Shown one piece after another: positions 8,407 to 16,075 of a stretch of DNA of 64,000 nucleotides (the stretch's first letter is position 1; every line of letters begins with the position of its first letter). Location: NCBI GenBank assembly GCA_963701265.1, contig OY969581.1:1550001-1614000 (forward strand), given 5' to 3'. Both the position numbers and the translations under genes were made by a program. The DNA comes from VRUE01 sp963701265 (GTDB lineage: Bacteria; Actinomycetota; Thermoleophilia; Solirubrobacterales; 70-9). The notes beneath the pieces are model-generated. The model had not been told where the DNA came from. It made no database searches and saw nothing but the letters and a program-made list of their open reading frames with translations.

Positions 8407-9173
8407 GCGGGCGCCGCGACCGCGAGGCGCGACGCGAAGAGCGCCTGCAGTCCGAACAGCAGGCCGGCGCCTCGGAGCGCCGCCAGCGCTTGATCAAGCT
8501 CGCCAGCGCCGCCGCCTTTCTTGTCCTGGTGGTGGTCGCGGTGCTGATCGTGATCAGCCAGAGCGAGAGCGACGGTGGCGATGCCGGCAACATCGTCGAC
8601 GCCAAGGTCGTTGACCAGGAACTCGCGGGAATACCGCAGAACGGGATGGTCCTCGGCAAGCCCGGCGCCAAGGTGCGCCTGCTCGAGTTTGCCGACCTGC
8701 AGTGCCCGGTCTGCAAGGGCTACTCCGAAGAAGTGCTGCCACAGGTGATCGAGAACCAGGTCCGGAGCGGGGAAGCAAAGATCGACTTCCGTAACTTCAC
8801 GATCATCGACGCCCAGTCGACGCCCGCTGGAGCCGCGGCGATCGCAGCCGGTGAACAAGGCCGGGGCTGGAACTTCGTCGAGATCTTCTACCGCAACCAG
8901 GGCGCCGAGCGCTCGGGCTATGTAACCGATCAATTCCTCACCGCTATCGCCAGGGCCGCCGGCGTGCCTGATCTCGCCAAGTGGAACCGCGACCGTAAGG
9001 GCCAGCGCGTCGTTTCCAAGGTTGAAGCGACAACCGCGGAAGCCCAGGAACTGGGATTCACCGGCACGCCGTCTTTCGCGCTTGAGGGCCCAGCAACCTC
9101 CGGGGTCGAAGCGATCGGCACTCCAGGCTCCGCTGATGAGCTGGAATCAGCAATAGACGGTGCCCGCCGGTAA
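8403..9173 (+). CDS. Membrane-anchored DsbA-like thiol oxidoreductase
   Basis: A 256-residue protein with a charged cytoplasmic N-terminus (RRDREARREERLQSEQQ), a single transmembrane segment near residues 36-55, then a thioredoxin-fold DsbA/DsbG-like domain. The redox motif C-P-V-C lies in FADLQCPVCKGY, and the cis-Pro loop is probably GFTGTPSFAL. It should oxidise secreted proteins and be re-oxidised by the VKOR encoded just upstream. The GTG start at 8403 is fixed by the four-base overlap with the VKOR stop; a longer frame upstream is only a shadow of VKOR. Confidence 0.92.
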   Translation: MSGRRDREARREERLQSEQQAGASERRQRLIKLASAAAFLVLVVVAVLIVISQSESDGGDAGNIVDAKVVDQELAGIPQNGMVLGKPGAKVRLLEFADLQCPVCKGYSEEVLPQVIENQVRSGEAKIDFRNFTIIDAQSTPAGAAAIAAGEQGRGWNFVEIFYRNQGAERSGYVTDQFLTAIARAAGVPDLAKWNRDRKGQRVVSKVEATTAEAQELGFTGTPSFALEGPATSGVEAIGTPGSADELESAIDGARR

Positions 9174-9213
9174 CTAGGCGAGCGAACCGTTGCCGGGCAA
9201 ATCCATGCTCAGG

Positions 9214-9242
9214 TTGACATAACCACCATTATCGTGCGTTAG
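9214..9242 (+). promoter_or_regulatory. Possible sigma-70-type promoter
   Basis: A perfect -35 hexamer TTGACA lies at 9214-9219 in the 113-base gap before the next membrane-protein gene. The -10 is poor: at 17-18 bases spacing the sequence reads CGTTAG/GTTAGC. The position, about 45 bases before the start codon, is sensible. Only the -35 match is seen; promoter activity is inference. Confidence 0.35.
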
Positions 9243-9286
9243 CTCGATTTGGCAGGGTCCCGCTTCCCTCATAGACTGCCGCCCGC

Positions 9287-9751
9287 ATGCGACTCCCCGT
9301 CTATGAGCCGGTCACCAAGGGCGTGCTGCTGGCGCTTTTCTCGGTGGCGGTGGCAAGCATCGGCGCCGCGTTCTTCCTCGGCGCGGTTCCACCGGCGTCG
9401 CCGGACCTGCTGCAAAACCTGGCCCTGATCGGCGCGATTCTCCTGCCGGCCTACGTCGTCGAGGTGATCTGGCTCGTCCCGCGCATGGGTCGAAGCGAAG
9501 AACTCGAAGAATGGCTCGGCTTCATCGTCGGCGCGGCGATCGCTGACCTACTCGCGATCGCCGTCGCCCTGCTCGGCGTCCAGCACCGCCTGGCGGGCCA
9601 TTCCAACTCGCTCGATGATCTCGGCCTCGCTTTCGTCATCGTCTCGCTCGTGGTGCTGGCGGGCACGCTTGTCGCCCAACCGCTGCTGGCACGCCGCTTC
9701 AGTGAGCCTGAGCCCGACGCGGCTCCGGTGCCACCCGCCGCGTCCCGTTAA
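9287..9751 (+). CDS. Small integral membrane protein of unknown function
   Basis: 154 residues with four predicted membrane-spanning stretches (about 10-32, 43-63, 78-98 and 110-130), followed by a Pro/Ala-rich polar tail (EPEPDAAPVPPAASR). I do not recognise a family. It starts at ATG 9287 after a gap that holds a candidate -35 box. The 3' end overlaps the convergent methyltransferase gene by four bases. Codon use and GC match the neighbours, so it looks like a resident gene rather than an import. Confidence 0.75.
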   Translation: MRLPVYEPVTKGVLLALFSVAVASIGAAFFLGAVPPASPDLLQNLALIGAILLPAYVVEVIWLVPRMGRSEELEEWLGFIVGAAIADLLAIAVALLGVQHRLAGHSNSLDDLGLAFVIVSLVVLAGTLVAQPLLARRFSEPEPDAAPVPPAASR

Positions 9752-10383
9752 ACGGCAACGGCGCTGCCGGAAACCAGCGGGCGCACGATCGGCGGTGCCT
9801 TCGGCAGCCGTCCTTGCTCCACCTGCTCGAGCCTCAGCGACGACGACTCGATCGTCGCCACGGTGTCACGGTTGCAGTGGCAGCCGTCGGCGAGGAAGCG
9901 CCAGGGCTTCTCGAATCGATCCTGCCACGCGGCCAGGCCTGCCTCACCGGCGCGCACGTGCTCGATGAAGAGCAGCTTGCCTCCCGGCTTGAGGACCCGC
10001 GCCGCCTCGCGCAGCGCCGCGTCTGGGTCCGGGACCGTACAGAGGACCAAGGCGAAGACGGCGGTGTCAAAGCTGTTGTCGGCAAAGGGAAGCTCCTCTG
10101 CGGAGGCCTGCACGACCTCTGCCCCTCCCCGGTCCGTGACCTTTGCTCGAAGCTGTTTGAGCATATGTGGATCGGGCTCGACCATGACCAGCTCGCTCAC
10201 CGCCGCGGGAAAGAGGTCGAGGTTGACGCCGGTCCCGGCCCCCAGGTCGATCGTCCTGCCGTGTGCCCGGGAGAGCAACTGGCGCCGCATCTCCCGCAGC
10301 CCTCCCTCCTCGGTTGCCTTCAGGCCGCGGTCGTAGAGCGCTGCGAAGGCGCGTCCCCAGGTGGCGTCATAGAGCGCTCCCAT
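9748..10383 (-). CDS. Class I SAM-dependent methyltransferase, METTL7/UbiE-like
   Basis: A 211-residue methyltransferase. It begins MGALYDATWGRAFAALYDRG and has motif I TIDLGAGTGVNLDLFP, acidic VMVEPDPHML, then ELPFADNSFDTAVFALVLC and RVLKPGGKLLFIEHVRAG. The late Trp/Asp/Cys stretch (RFLADGCHCNRDT) is typical of the METTL7-like and phosphatidylethanolamine-methyltransferase-like group. The substrate is not assignable; small lipophilic molecules or lipids are possible. It is convergent with the membrane-protein gene and stands 32 bases downstream of the SDR gene on the same strand. Confidence 0.87.
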   Translation of the reverse strand: MGALYDATWGRAFAALYDRGLKATEEGGLREMRRQLLSRAHGRTIDLGAGTGVNLDLFPAAVSELVMVEPDPHMLKQLRAKVTDRGGAEVVQASAEELPFADNSFDTAVFALVLCTVPDPDAALREAARVLKPGGKLLFIEHVRAGEAGLAAWQDRFEKPWRFLADGCHCNRDTVATIESSSLRLEQVEQGRLPKAPPIVRPLVSGSAVAV

Positions 10384-10415
10384 CGTCAGGTGTACGGCGG
10401 AGTCGTGACTTGGGT

Positions 10416-11303
10416 TCAGGCGGCGTCGCGCTGCGCGGGCACGGCGTCTGACTCAGAGTCAACGCCGGGCTCACTGGCCGCGGCCCGCTGCTCGTAGGCG
10501 TGACGGGCGCCGTGATCGACTTCGGTCATCAGCTTGTCGACCTTCATCAAGCGCCCGAGCCCCTCGCGCATGCCGCGCGGCAGGTTGGAGACGATCTTGA
10601 AGAAGGCGCCGTTGATGCGCGGTACCCAGACGTCGAAGCGCGGCACTTCAAGCGCGTCGACGATCTCGTTGGCGACGTCGGAGGCCTCAACCGGGCGAAT
10701 CAGCCTCTGCCCCACACCCGCCGTGAGCTCGGTGTTGACCACGGTCGGCATCACGCAGGCGATCTCCACACCGCTGCCGCGCAGCTCGGCCCGCGCCGCC
10801 TCGCTGATTCCGACCACGGCGTGCTTGGTGCCCGAGTAGGTGGCGATACCCGGGAAGCCGCCCTTGCCGGCCTGCGAGGCGAGGTTGACGATGTGGCCGT
10901 GGCCGCGCGGCTGGAAGCGCTTGATCGCCAGCTGCATGCCGACGATGACGCCGTAAATATTGATGTCGAGCTGGCGCTTGAGCGAGTCGTCGGACTCCTC
11001 GGCGAAGGGCGTCACCGGCATGATCCCGGCGTTGTTGACGACCACGTCGAGCGGGCCGAGCTCGCGCTCGGCGGCGTCGAGGAAGGCGGCGAAGGAGCTG
11101 CGGTCGGTGACGTCAAGTGGCAGCGCGACCGTGCCACCACCCAATTCACCCGCCGTCTTCTCCGCCAGCTCGAGGTCGAGGTCGCCGATCGCAACGCGGC
11201 AGCCCTTCCGCACCAGCGCCGTGGCCGTTGCCTTGCCGATCCCCCGTGCACCACCGGTAATCGCCACGACCTTGCCGCTGAGTGACTGCCGCTCTTTTGC
11301 CAT
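10416..11303 (-). CDS. Short-chain dehydrogenase/reductase (SDR)
   Basis: A classical SDR of 295 residues that should use NAD(P)(H) on an alcohol or ketone. Motifs are the cofactor loop TGGARGIG, the NNAG motif in VVNNAGIMP, catalytic Ser in NLASQAG and YSGTK (Tyr-x3-Lys). A C-terminal extension beyond the core is rich in Ala/Glu/Ser. The start is ATG at 11303, chosen for the strong AAGGAGGA just upstream; an in-frame upstream extension to 11363 overlaps the thiolase gene and has no such site. The operon partner is the thiolase-like gene, suggesting lipid or sterol metabolism (inference). Confidence 0.9.
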   Translation of the reverse strand: MAKERQSLSGKVVAITGGARGIGKATATALVRKGCRVAIGDLDLELAEKTAGELGGGTVALPLDVTDRSSFAAFLDAAERELGPLDVVVNNAGIMPVTPFAEESDDSLKRQLDINIYGVIVGMQLAIKRFQPRGHGHIVNLASQAGKGGFPGIATYSGTKHAVVGISEAARAELRGSGVEIACVMPTVVNTELTAGVGQRLIRPVEASDVANEIVDALEVPRFDVWVPRINGAFFKIVSNLPRGMREGLGRLMKVDKLMTEVDHGARHAYEQRAAASEPGVDSESDAVPAQRDAA

Positions 11304-11325
11304 CGGGTCCTCCTTCTCGGCGGCG

Positions 11326-12519
11326 CTAGGCCGCCGGCTTGTAGACGGTGACCACGGCGGCACCGCCGAGGCCGATGTTGTGCTGCAGGGCCAGCTTGGC
11401 GCCCTCGACCTGCCGCTTTTCCGCGTCGCCGCGCAGCTGCCAGGTCAGTTCCGAGCACTGCGCCAGCCCGGTCGCGCCCAGCGGGTGGCCCTTGGAGATC
11501 AGCCCACCGGAGGGGTTGACGACGACCTGGCCGCCGAAGGTGGTCGCTTCTTCCTCGACCAGCTTGTGGGCCTCGCCCTCGGCGGCGAAGCCGAGCGCTT
11601 CATAGGTGATGAGCTCGTTGGCGCTGAAGCAGTCGTGCAGCTCGCAGACGTCGACTTCAGCGGCGGCGACGCCGGCCTCGGCGTAGGCCTCGTCGGCCGC
11701 CTGCTTCGACATGTCGGAGCCGACGATCTTCATGCAGTCGGTGTCCTCGGCGAAGGTCGAGGAGAGGTCGGTGACCATCGACTGGCCGGCGATCTCGATC
11801 GCCCGGTCACCGAGGCCGTGCTCTTCGACGTAGCGCTCGGAGGCGACGATCGCACAGGCCGAGCCGTCGGAGGTCGGCGAGCACTGCAGCTTGGTCAGCG
11901 GGTCGTGGATCATCCGCGCGCCCTTGATGTCCTCCAGCGAGTACTCGTCCTGGAACTGGGCGTAGGGGTTGTTGACCGAGTGCTTGTGGTTCTTCCAGCC
12001 GATCCAGGCGTAGTGGTCGGGGTTGGAGCCGTACTTCTGCATGTGGTCGCGGCCGGCGTTGCCGAACATCTGCGGTGCCGGCGGCGACTGCTCGGGGTCG
12101 CGGATCTCGAACATCCGCATCGCGTGCTTGTCGAGCGCGTTGGTGCGGTCGGTGTACTTGACCCCGAGGCTGCCCGGCTCCATCTTCTCGAAGCCCAGCG
12201 CCATCGCGCAATCGACGAGGCCGCCCTTGACCGCCTGGCGGGCGAGGAACAGCGCCGAGGAGCCGGTCGAGCAGTTGTTGTTGACGTTGACCACCGGGAT
12301 CCCGGTGAGGCCGAGCTGGTAGAGCGCCCGCTGGCCGTAGGTCGAGTCGCCGTAGCAGTAGCCCGCAAAGGCCTGCTCGACGTCGGTGTAGGGAATACCG
12401 GCGTCGGCGAGCGCCTTCTCCCCCGCCTCCTTGGCCCAGTCCGGGTAGTCGCCCTCCTTGGTGCCGGGCTTCTCGAACCTGGTCATCCCGACCCCGATCA
12501 CGAACGTGCGGTTGCTCAA
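11326..12519 (-). CDS. Thiolase-like lipid-transfer protein / acyl-CoA C-acyltransferase
   Basis: A 397-residue thiolase-superfamily protein of the SCP2-thiolase (non-specific lipid-transfer) branch. The nucleophile Cys is in VNNNCSTGSSAL (near residue 88). The branch-typical HDCFSANE carries the His that replaces the GHP arrangement of ordinary thiolases, and SKGHPLGATG and the C-terminal GLGGAAVVTVY are present. It may cleave beta-keto acyl-CoA of branched or sterol side chains, or act as an aldolase with a DUF35 partner; no such partner gene is seen beside it. It sits 22 bases upstream of the SDR on the same strand, so the two are probably co-transcribed. Confidence 0.88.
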   Translation of the reverse strand: MSNRTFVIGVGMTRFEKPGTKEGDYPDWAKEAGEKALADAGIPYTDVEQAFAGYCYGDSTYGQRALYQLGLTGIPVVNVNNNCSTGSSALFLARQAVKGGLVDCAMALGFEKMEPGSLGVKYTDRTNALDKHAMRMFEIRDPEQSPPAPQMFGNAGRDHMQKYGSNPDHYAWIGWKNHKHSVNNPYAQFQDEYSLEDIKGARMIHDPLTKLQCSPTSDGSACAIVASERYVEEHGLGDRAIEIAGQSMVTDLSSTFAEDTDCMKIVGSDMSKQAADEAYAEAGVAAAEVDVCELHDCFSANELITYEALGFAAEGEAHKLVEEEATTFGGQVVVNPSGGLISKGHPLGATGLAQCSELTWQLRGDAEKRQVEGAKLALQHNIGLGGAAVVTVYKPAA

Positions 12520-12577
12520 AGTCTGCTCCTGTGTCGCCGCGAGCGCTTGCCGCGGTTTGGCTGGTCAGCCAGGAAAT

Positions 12578-13669
12578 CTACCGGGATCGGGCCAGCGGCA
12601 CAGGCTCTTGCTGGTTTCGGTTCGGCCAGAGCAGGAAGGCGAGGCCGGCGATGAGGATGCCGAGCGCGGTGCCGAGCGCGCGCTCGCCGGCGGCGTGGAA
12701 GGCGGTCTCGCCGATCGAGTCGGCGAGCAGCACGGCGTAGGTGGTGATCGCCGCGGTGAAGAGCGCGTACTGCACGGTGAGCAGGCCGTAGGCGAAGCCG
12801 GTCGCGATCGTCAGGCAGATGGCGATTGCGATCTCGTCGCCGCGCAGCCCCTCGGCGAGCGCGGTGGCGACGACGAGCCCGAGCGCGGTTCCGATTGCCC
12901 GCAGGGCGAGGCGGCGAAAGGTCTCGTCCTCCTCCGGGCGGAGGACGAAGAGGATCGTCAGCGGGATCCAGAAGCCGTGTTCGTGGATGCCCAGCAGCCA
13001 ATAGAGGGCGACGCCGACACCGAGCGCGGCGCCGAAACGCAAGCCATGGCGGAAGCTGGCCGAGCGCAGGGTGGGGTTGTCGCGCAGGGCGCGACGCGCA
13101 GCCGGCCAGTTCCATCCGCTCTCCCCTTCCTCCTCCTCGCGGTCCCCGGCCGCCCAGACGCAGAGCGAGAAAGCAGCCTGTAGAAGGCCACCCGCGGTGG
13201 CGAGCAGCAGCGCCGGCAGCGCGTCGCCGAGGTCGAGCGGCAGGTCCTGCGCGATCAGCAGCGAGAGCGCGATCGAGAGCCCAAAGATCGCGAACCGCAG
13301 CGAGACCGAGAAGCAATAGCCGGCCAAGGCGCCGACCGCGGCCATCGTGGCGACGGCGAGGAAAGCATTGGAGCCGGTGAGCACGCCGAGGACGGCGGCA
13401 ATTCCGATCAGCGGCGCGACCGCCGCCTGCCAGGCCGCCCGCGGCCGCGCCGGCGCATCCATCGCGGGGAAGCCGGCGAGCAAGGCCCCCAAGCCAATCG
13501 CGCCCTTGGTCGGGCTGTTCAGTCCCAGCTCGAGGATCAGCGCCAGCCCGACCGGCAGGGCGACCAGGAAGCCGCGACGCAACGCCGGACCCGGCTCGCT
13601 GGGTCCGATCGCGAACAGTGGTGCGGCGCGCAAGCTCTGCCTGGCGCCGCTGGCGTTGAACAGTTCCAC
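12578..13669 (-). CDS. FUSC-family integral membrane protein (aromatic acid exporter-like)
   Basis: About 363 residues with roughly ten hydrophobic helices in two blocks split by a charged cytoplasmic stretch (AGDREEEEGESGWNWPAARRALRD). The second block has the FUSC signature FWIPLTILFVLRPEEDETFRRLALRAIGTALG. Family members export aromatic carboxylates or related compounds; the substrate here is unknown. The start is GTG at 13669 (V-E-L-F-N). A TTG at 13744 would add 25 residues and is less likely. It is divergent from ccdA. Confidence 0.85.
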   Translation of the reverse strand: MELFNASGARQSLRAAPLFAIGPSEPGPALRRGFLVALPVGLALILELGLNSPTKGAIGLGALLAGFPAMDAPARPRAAWQAAVAPLIGIAAVLGVLTGSNAFLAVATMAAVGALAGYCFSVSLRFAIFGLSIALSLLIAQDLPLDLGDALPALLLATAGGLLQAAFSLCVWAAGDREEEEGESGWNWPAARRALRDNPTLRSASFRHGLRFGAALGVGVALYWLLGIHEHGFWIPLTILFVLRPEEDETFRRLALRAIGTALGLVVATALAEGLRGDEIAIAICLTIATGFAYGLLTVQYALFTAAITTYAVLLADSIGETAFHAAGERALGTALGILIAGLAFLLWPNRNQQEPVPLARSR

Positions 13670-13759
13670 GGCCGTGCAGTCTCGCCCTGCTCGCGGCGGC
13701 AGCGCCAGCCTGTCAGTGCCAAGCCTCGAGAGGCCACCGCCCAAGTACCCTGGAAGATC

Positions 13760-14521
13760 GTGATCCTCGCCGAGCTGAGCTCCGACCCGGCCGCGGGTGT
13801 CGGCATCTTCGCCGCCCTGGCGGCGGGGGTCGTCTCCTTCCTCTCACCCTGCGTGCTGCCGCTCGTTCCGGGTTACCTATCCGCGGTCAGCGGTGTCTCC
13901 GCCAACGAGCTCGAGACCGCGGGCTGGCGTCGCATTCTCGGCCCCAGCCTCCTCTTCGTCGCCAGCTTCTCGGCGATCTTCGTTGCCGAGGGGCTGACGG
14001 CGACGGCGCTTGGTTCCGCCTTCCAGGATCACGAAGAGCTGCTCAGCAAGATCGCCGCGGCGCTGATCATCGCCATGGGCGTCCTCTTCGTCTCTTCGCT
14101 CTTCATCACTCGCCTCAACCGCGAGTGGCACGTCGATGCGCTGCTGGAGCGTGCCGGTAAGGGGGGGCCGATCGTCGCCGGCGCCGCCTTCGCGATCGCC
14201 TGGACGCCCTGCATCGGCCCCACCCTCGGGGCGATCCTCACCGCCGCCTCGCTCTCCGGCTCAGCCGCCCACGGCGCCCTGCTGCTGGTCGTCTATTCCG
14301 CCGGACTGGCGATCCCGTTCCTGCTGACGGCGATCGCCTTCTCGCGAATGACAACCGCCTTCACCGTGGTCAAGCGCCACTACCAGGCGATCGTCGCCAC
14401 CGGTGGCGTGATCCTGATCGCGATGGGTGTGCTGATCTGGACCAACGAGCTGACCCAGCTCAACGCCGACGCCCAGAGCTGGCTCAGCGGCCTCGGCCTC
14501 GACTTCTGGAACAGCGTTTGA
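13760..14521 (+). CDS. ccdA: Cytochrome c biogenesis / thiol-disulfide relay membrane protein CcdA
   Basis: A 253-residue protein of the CcdA/DsbD transmembrane family that carries reducing equivalents across the membrane. Six membrane helices are evident. The two redox cysteines lie in SFLSPCVLPLVPGYL (helix 1) and AFAIAWTPCIGPTLGAIL (helix 4), both with the flanking prolines typical of the family. The start is GTG at 13760. No resA/ccsB genes are adjacent, so its partner is elsewhere. It complements the oxidising VKOR/DsbA pair about 5 kb upstream. Confidence 0.93.
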   Translation: MILAELSSDPAAGVGIFAALAAGVVSFLSPCVLPLVPGYLSAVSGVSANELETAGWRRILGPSLLFVASFSAIFVAEGLTATALGSAFQDHEELLSKIAAALIIAMGVLFVSSLFITRLNREWHVDALLERAGKGGPIVAGAAFAIAWTPCIGPTLGAILTAASLSGSAAHGALLLVVYSAGLAIPFLLTAIAFSRMTTAFTVVKRHYQAIVATGGVILIAMGVLIWTNELTQLNADAQSWLSGLGLDFWNSV

Positions 14522-14530
14522 GCGTAAGGC

Positions 14531-15226
14531 TCAGACGACGCCTGCCGCAGCGTTCGAGGCTACTTCCTTTTTCTTTTCAATCGAGGTGATCATGTCGTGC
14601 AGGGGCTTGGTTCCGCCGGTGATGATCAGCGCGGTGATGAAGACGTCGAGGCCGCGGAGCAGCTTGTCCCCGGTGCTGTCAAAGACCCATTTGGCGCTCG
14701 CGCCGGTGCCCTCCATCGCTCCGAGTTTGATGCCCATCGTCTCCAGGAAGTAGAGGCCGAAGAGCGAGCTGACGAAAATTCCGGCGAGCACGGCGATCCC
14801 GAATGCGACCAGCACGCGATCCGCTTTTTCGCGCGCTTTCCTCTGCTCGGGGGTCTCCGCCTCGGAGTCACCCTCCTCTTTTTTTGCCGCCTCTTTCTTG
14901 GCGTAGGGCGGCAGGATGAGCATCACCGGCTCCATGAACCGCTCCAGCGCACCTGCGACGACGATGAAGGCGGCGAAGAGGGCGAAATCGACGCTCGATT
15001 GGAAGGGCGGGTTGTGTGACTTTTCGGCGAGGCCAGCGCCGAACAGGCACCAGAGCAGGCCGACGAGCATCGCCGACCCCGCAACTATCTTCGCCCAGGT
15101 GTCGGCCGCTTCTGCGCCGGTGAGGGGGATCAGCGCTTCGTCCGCGCCCGTCTCCTCCTCTTTCCCCGGACTGGCGGGCGCTTTCTGCGGCTCCCCGTCG
15201 TCAACTTTGGCCGGCACGTCGTTCAC
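14531..15226 (-). CDS. Multi-pass membrane protein of unknown function
   Basis: 231 residues with an acidic, Pro/Lys-rich cytoplasmic N-terminus of about 40 residues and four hydrophobic segments (about 44-66, 80-107, 137-160 and 190-207). A Lys/Glu-rich loop (AKKEAAKKEEGDSEAETPEQRKAREKAD) separates segments two and three. The C-terminus contains GGTKPLHDMI and a basic tail. I do not recognise the family. The GTG start at 15226 lies only a few bases after the predicted transcription start of a strong-looking -35 TTGACA, suggesting a leaderless or near-leaderless mRNA. Confidence 0.7.
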   Translation of the reverse strand: MNDVPAKVDDGEPQKAPASPGKEEETGADEALIPLTGAEAADTWAKIVAGSAMLVGLLWCLFGAGLAEKSHNPPFQSSVDFALFAAFIVVAGALERFMEPVMLILPPYAKKEAAKKEEGDSEAETPEQRKAREKADRVLVAFGIAVLAGIFVSSLFGLYFLETMGIKLGAMEGTGASAKWVFDSTGDKLLRGLDVFITALIITGGTKPLHDMITSIEKKKEVASNAAAGVV

Positions 15227-15234
15227 GTCGATGA

Positions 15235-15263
15235 ACCTATGAGGCCGATATAGCTTTTGTCAA
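15235..15263 (-). promoter_or_regulatory. Promoter for the membrane-protein gene ending at 14531
   Basis: On the minus strand a perfect -35 TTGACA (15263-15258) is followed after 17 bases by ATAGGT, or after 18 by TAGGTT, as the -10. The predicted start of transcription falls at or within a few bases of the GTG at 15226, leaving no room for a Shine-Dalgarno. The surrounding 50 bases are noticeably AT-richer than the genes. Activity is inferred from sequence only. Confidence 0.5.
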
Positions 15264-15273
15264 GCTTTCCTAT

Positions 15274-15570
15274 TTAGTCGATGCAAATTCCGCCAACTGT
15301 TGGCGGGGCCACCGTCTCGATCTCCCGGCCGATCGCCTCGGTCTCCTCCAGGCCCTCGCCGTCGACGTCGCGTGAGCAGACGATGCGGAAGCGGCCGGTG
15401 CCGATCTCCGCGTCCGGCACGAGCGGCAGCCCGCGGATGTGATCCCAGCCCAGTCGTTCGACCTCAAACGGATTCATCCGCACCTCGGCCGCCGGAAAGG
15501 GGCAGTTCGAGTTGTGCTGGTCGATCGCCTTCGAGATCGTCTCGAGGTTCTTCGCCTCTGGGGAAGCCAT
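15274..15570 (-). CDS. Small conserved-looking protein of unknown function
   Basis: 98 residues with mixed alpha/beta composition and no signal peptide or membrane segment. Cysteines occur at C23 (NSNCPFPAAEV), in RIVCSRDVDG and in the C-terminal GGICID. The acidic, structured sequence with a normal actinobacterial codon pattern and good third-position GC supports coding. I cannot assign a family. It lies 27 bases downstream of the cupin gene on the same strand, so the two are probably co-transcribed. Confidence 0.6.
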   Translation of the reverse strand: MASPEAKNLETISKAIDQHNSNCPFPAAEVRMNPFEVERLGWDHIRGLPLVPDAEIGTGRFRIVCSRDVDGEGLEETEAIGREIETVAPPTVGGICID

Positions 15571-15597
15571 TGACCGAAGTCTAAGAGGGCGGGATGG

Positions 15598-16011
15598 CTA
15601 CAGGGTGCCGCCGCTGTCGTAGGCCTCGCCCGGCTTGGCCCCCAGAGCGAGCAAGCGAAGGCCGTCGGGGCCGGCGAGGATCTTGCGCGCGACGCCGGGG
15701 CCAACGCGAACGATGTGATCGGGGTCGATCGGGTACTCCTCGCCGTCCACCACCAAGGTGCCGGAGCCGCGCAAGGCGACGTAGACCTCCTCCTGGCCCA
15801 ACTGCTCGGGGCGCTTGGCAAACATCTGGCCGCCAACGCCGTCCGCGTCGTGGTCATGCTCGGGGTATTCGTCGGCACCGGCCGCGAACTCCTCGATCGA
15901 GATTCCGAAAGAGCTGACGTCGAGCGCGGCGGCGACGCGGCGCATCGAGAGGCGGTCGAAGCCTTCGATTGCGTCGATGTCCTCGATCCTGAGGTGAGTC
16001 AGATCGGCCAT
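15598..16011 (-). CDS. Cupin-domain protein
   Basis: A 137-residue single-domain cupin. The metal-site pattern is visible as EYPEHDHDADG, then the Glu in EEVYVALRGSGTLVVDGEEYPI, then a second motif around DHIVRVGPGVARKIL. Part of the second histidine motif is replaced, as is common in non-enzymatic or binding cupins. The role is unknown; small-molecule binding or isomerisation is typical. It is divergent from dinB, 64 bases away, and probably forms a two-gene unit with the 98-residue protein downstream. Confidence 0.83.
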   Translation of the reverse strand: MADLTHLRIEDIDAIEGFDRLSMRRVAAALDVSSFGISIEEFAAGADEYPEHDHDADGVGGQMFAKRPEQLGQEEVYVALRGSGTLVVDGEEYPIDPDHIVRVGPGVARKILAGPDGLRLLALGAKPGEAYDSGGTL

Positions 16012-16075
16012 GCCAGCAACCTACCCCGCCGCCGAGGCTCTAATCGCCGTCCCCCCTCCCTCCTACCATCGCAGC

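Noticed and set aside
10960..12654. A 564-codon plus-strand frame over the SDR and thiolase genes
   Set aside because: It is antisense to two genes with intact catalytic motifs and has low-complexity Val/Gly/Ala-rich sequence.
14522..14530. A terminator between ccdA and the convergent membrane-protein gene
   Set aside because: Only nine bases separate the stops and no hairpin with a T-run is present.
15998..16075. An SOS box before dinB
   Set aside because: No GAAC-N4-GTTC-like palindrome is present in the 64-base gap before the GTG at 16076, so damage control of dinB is not supported here.
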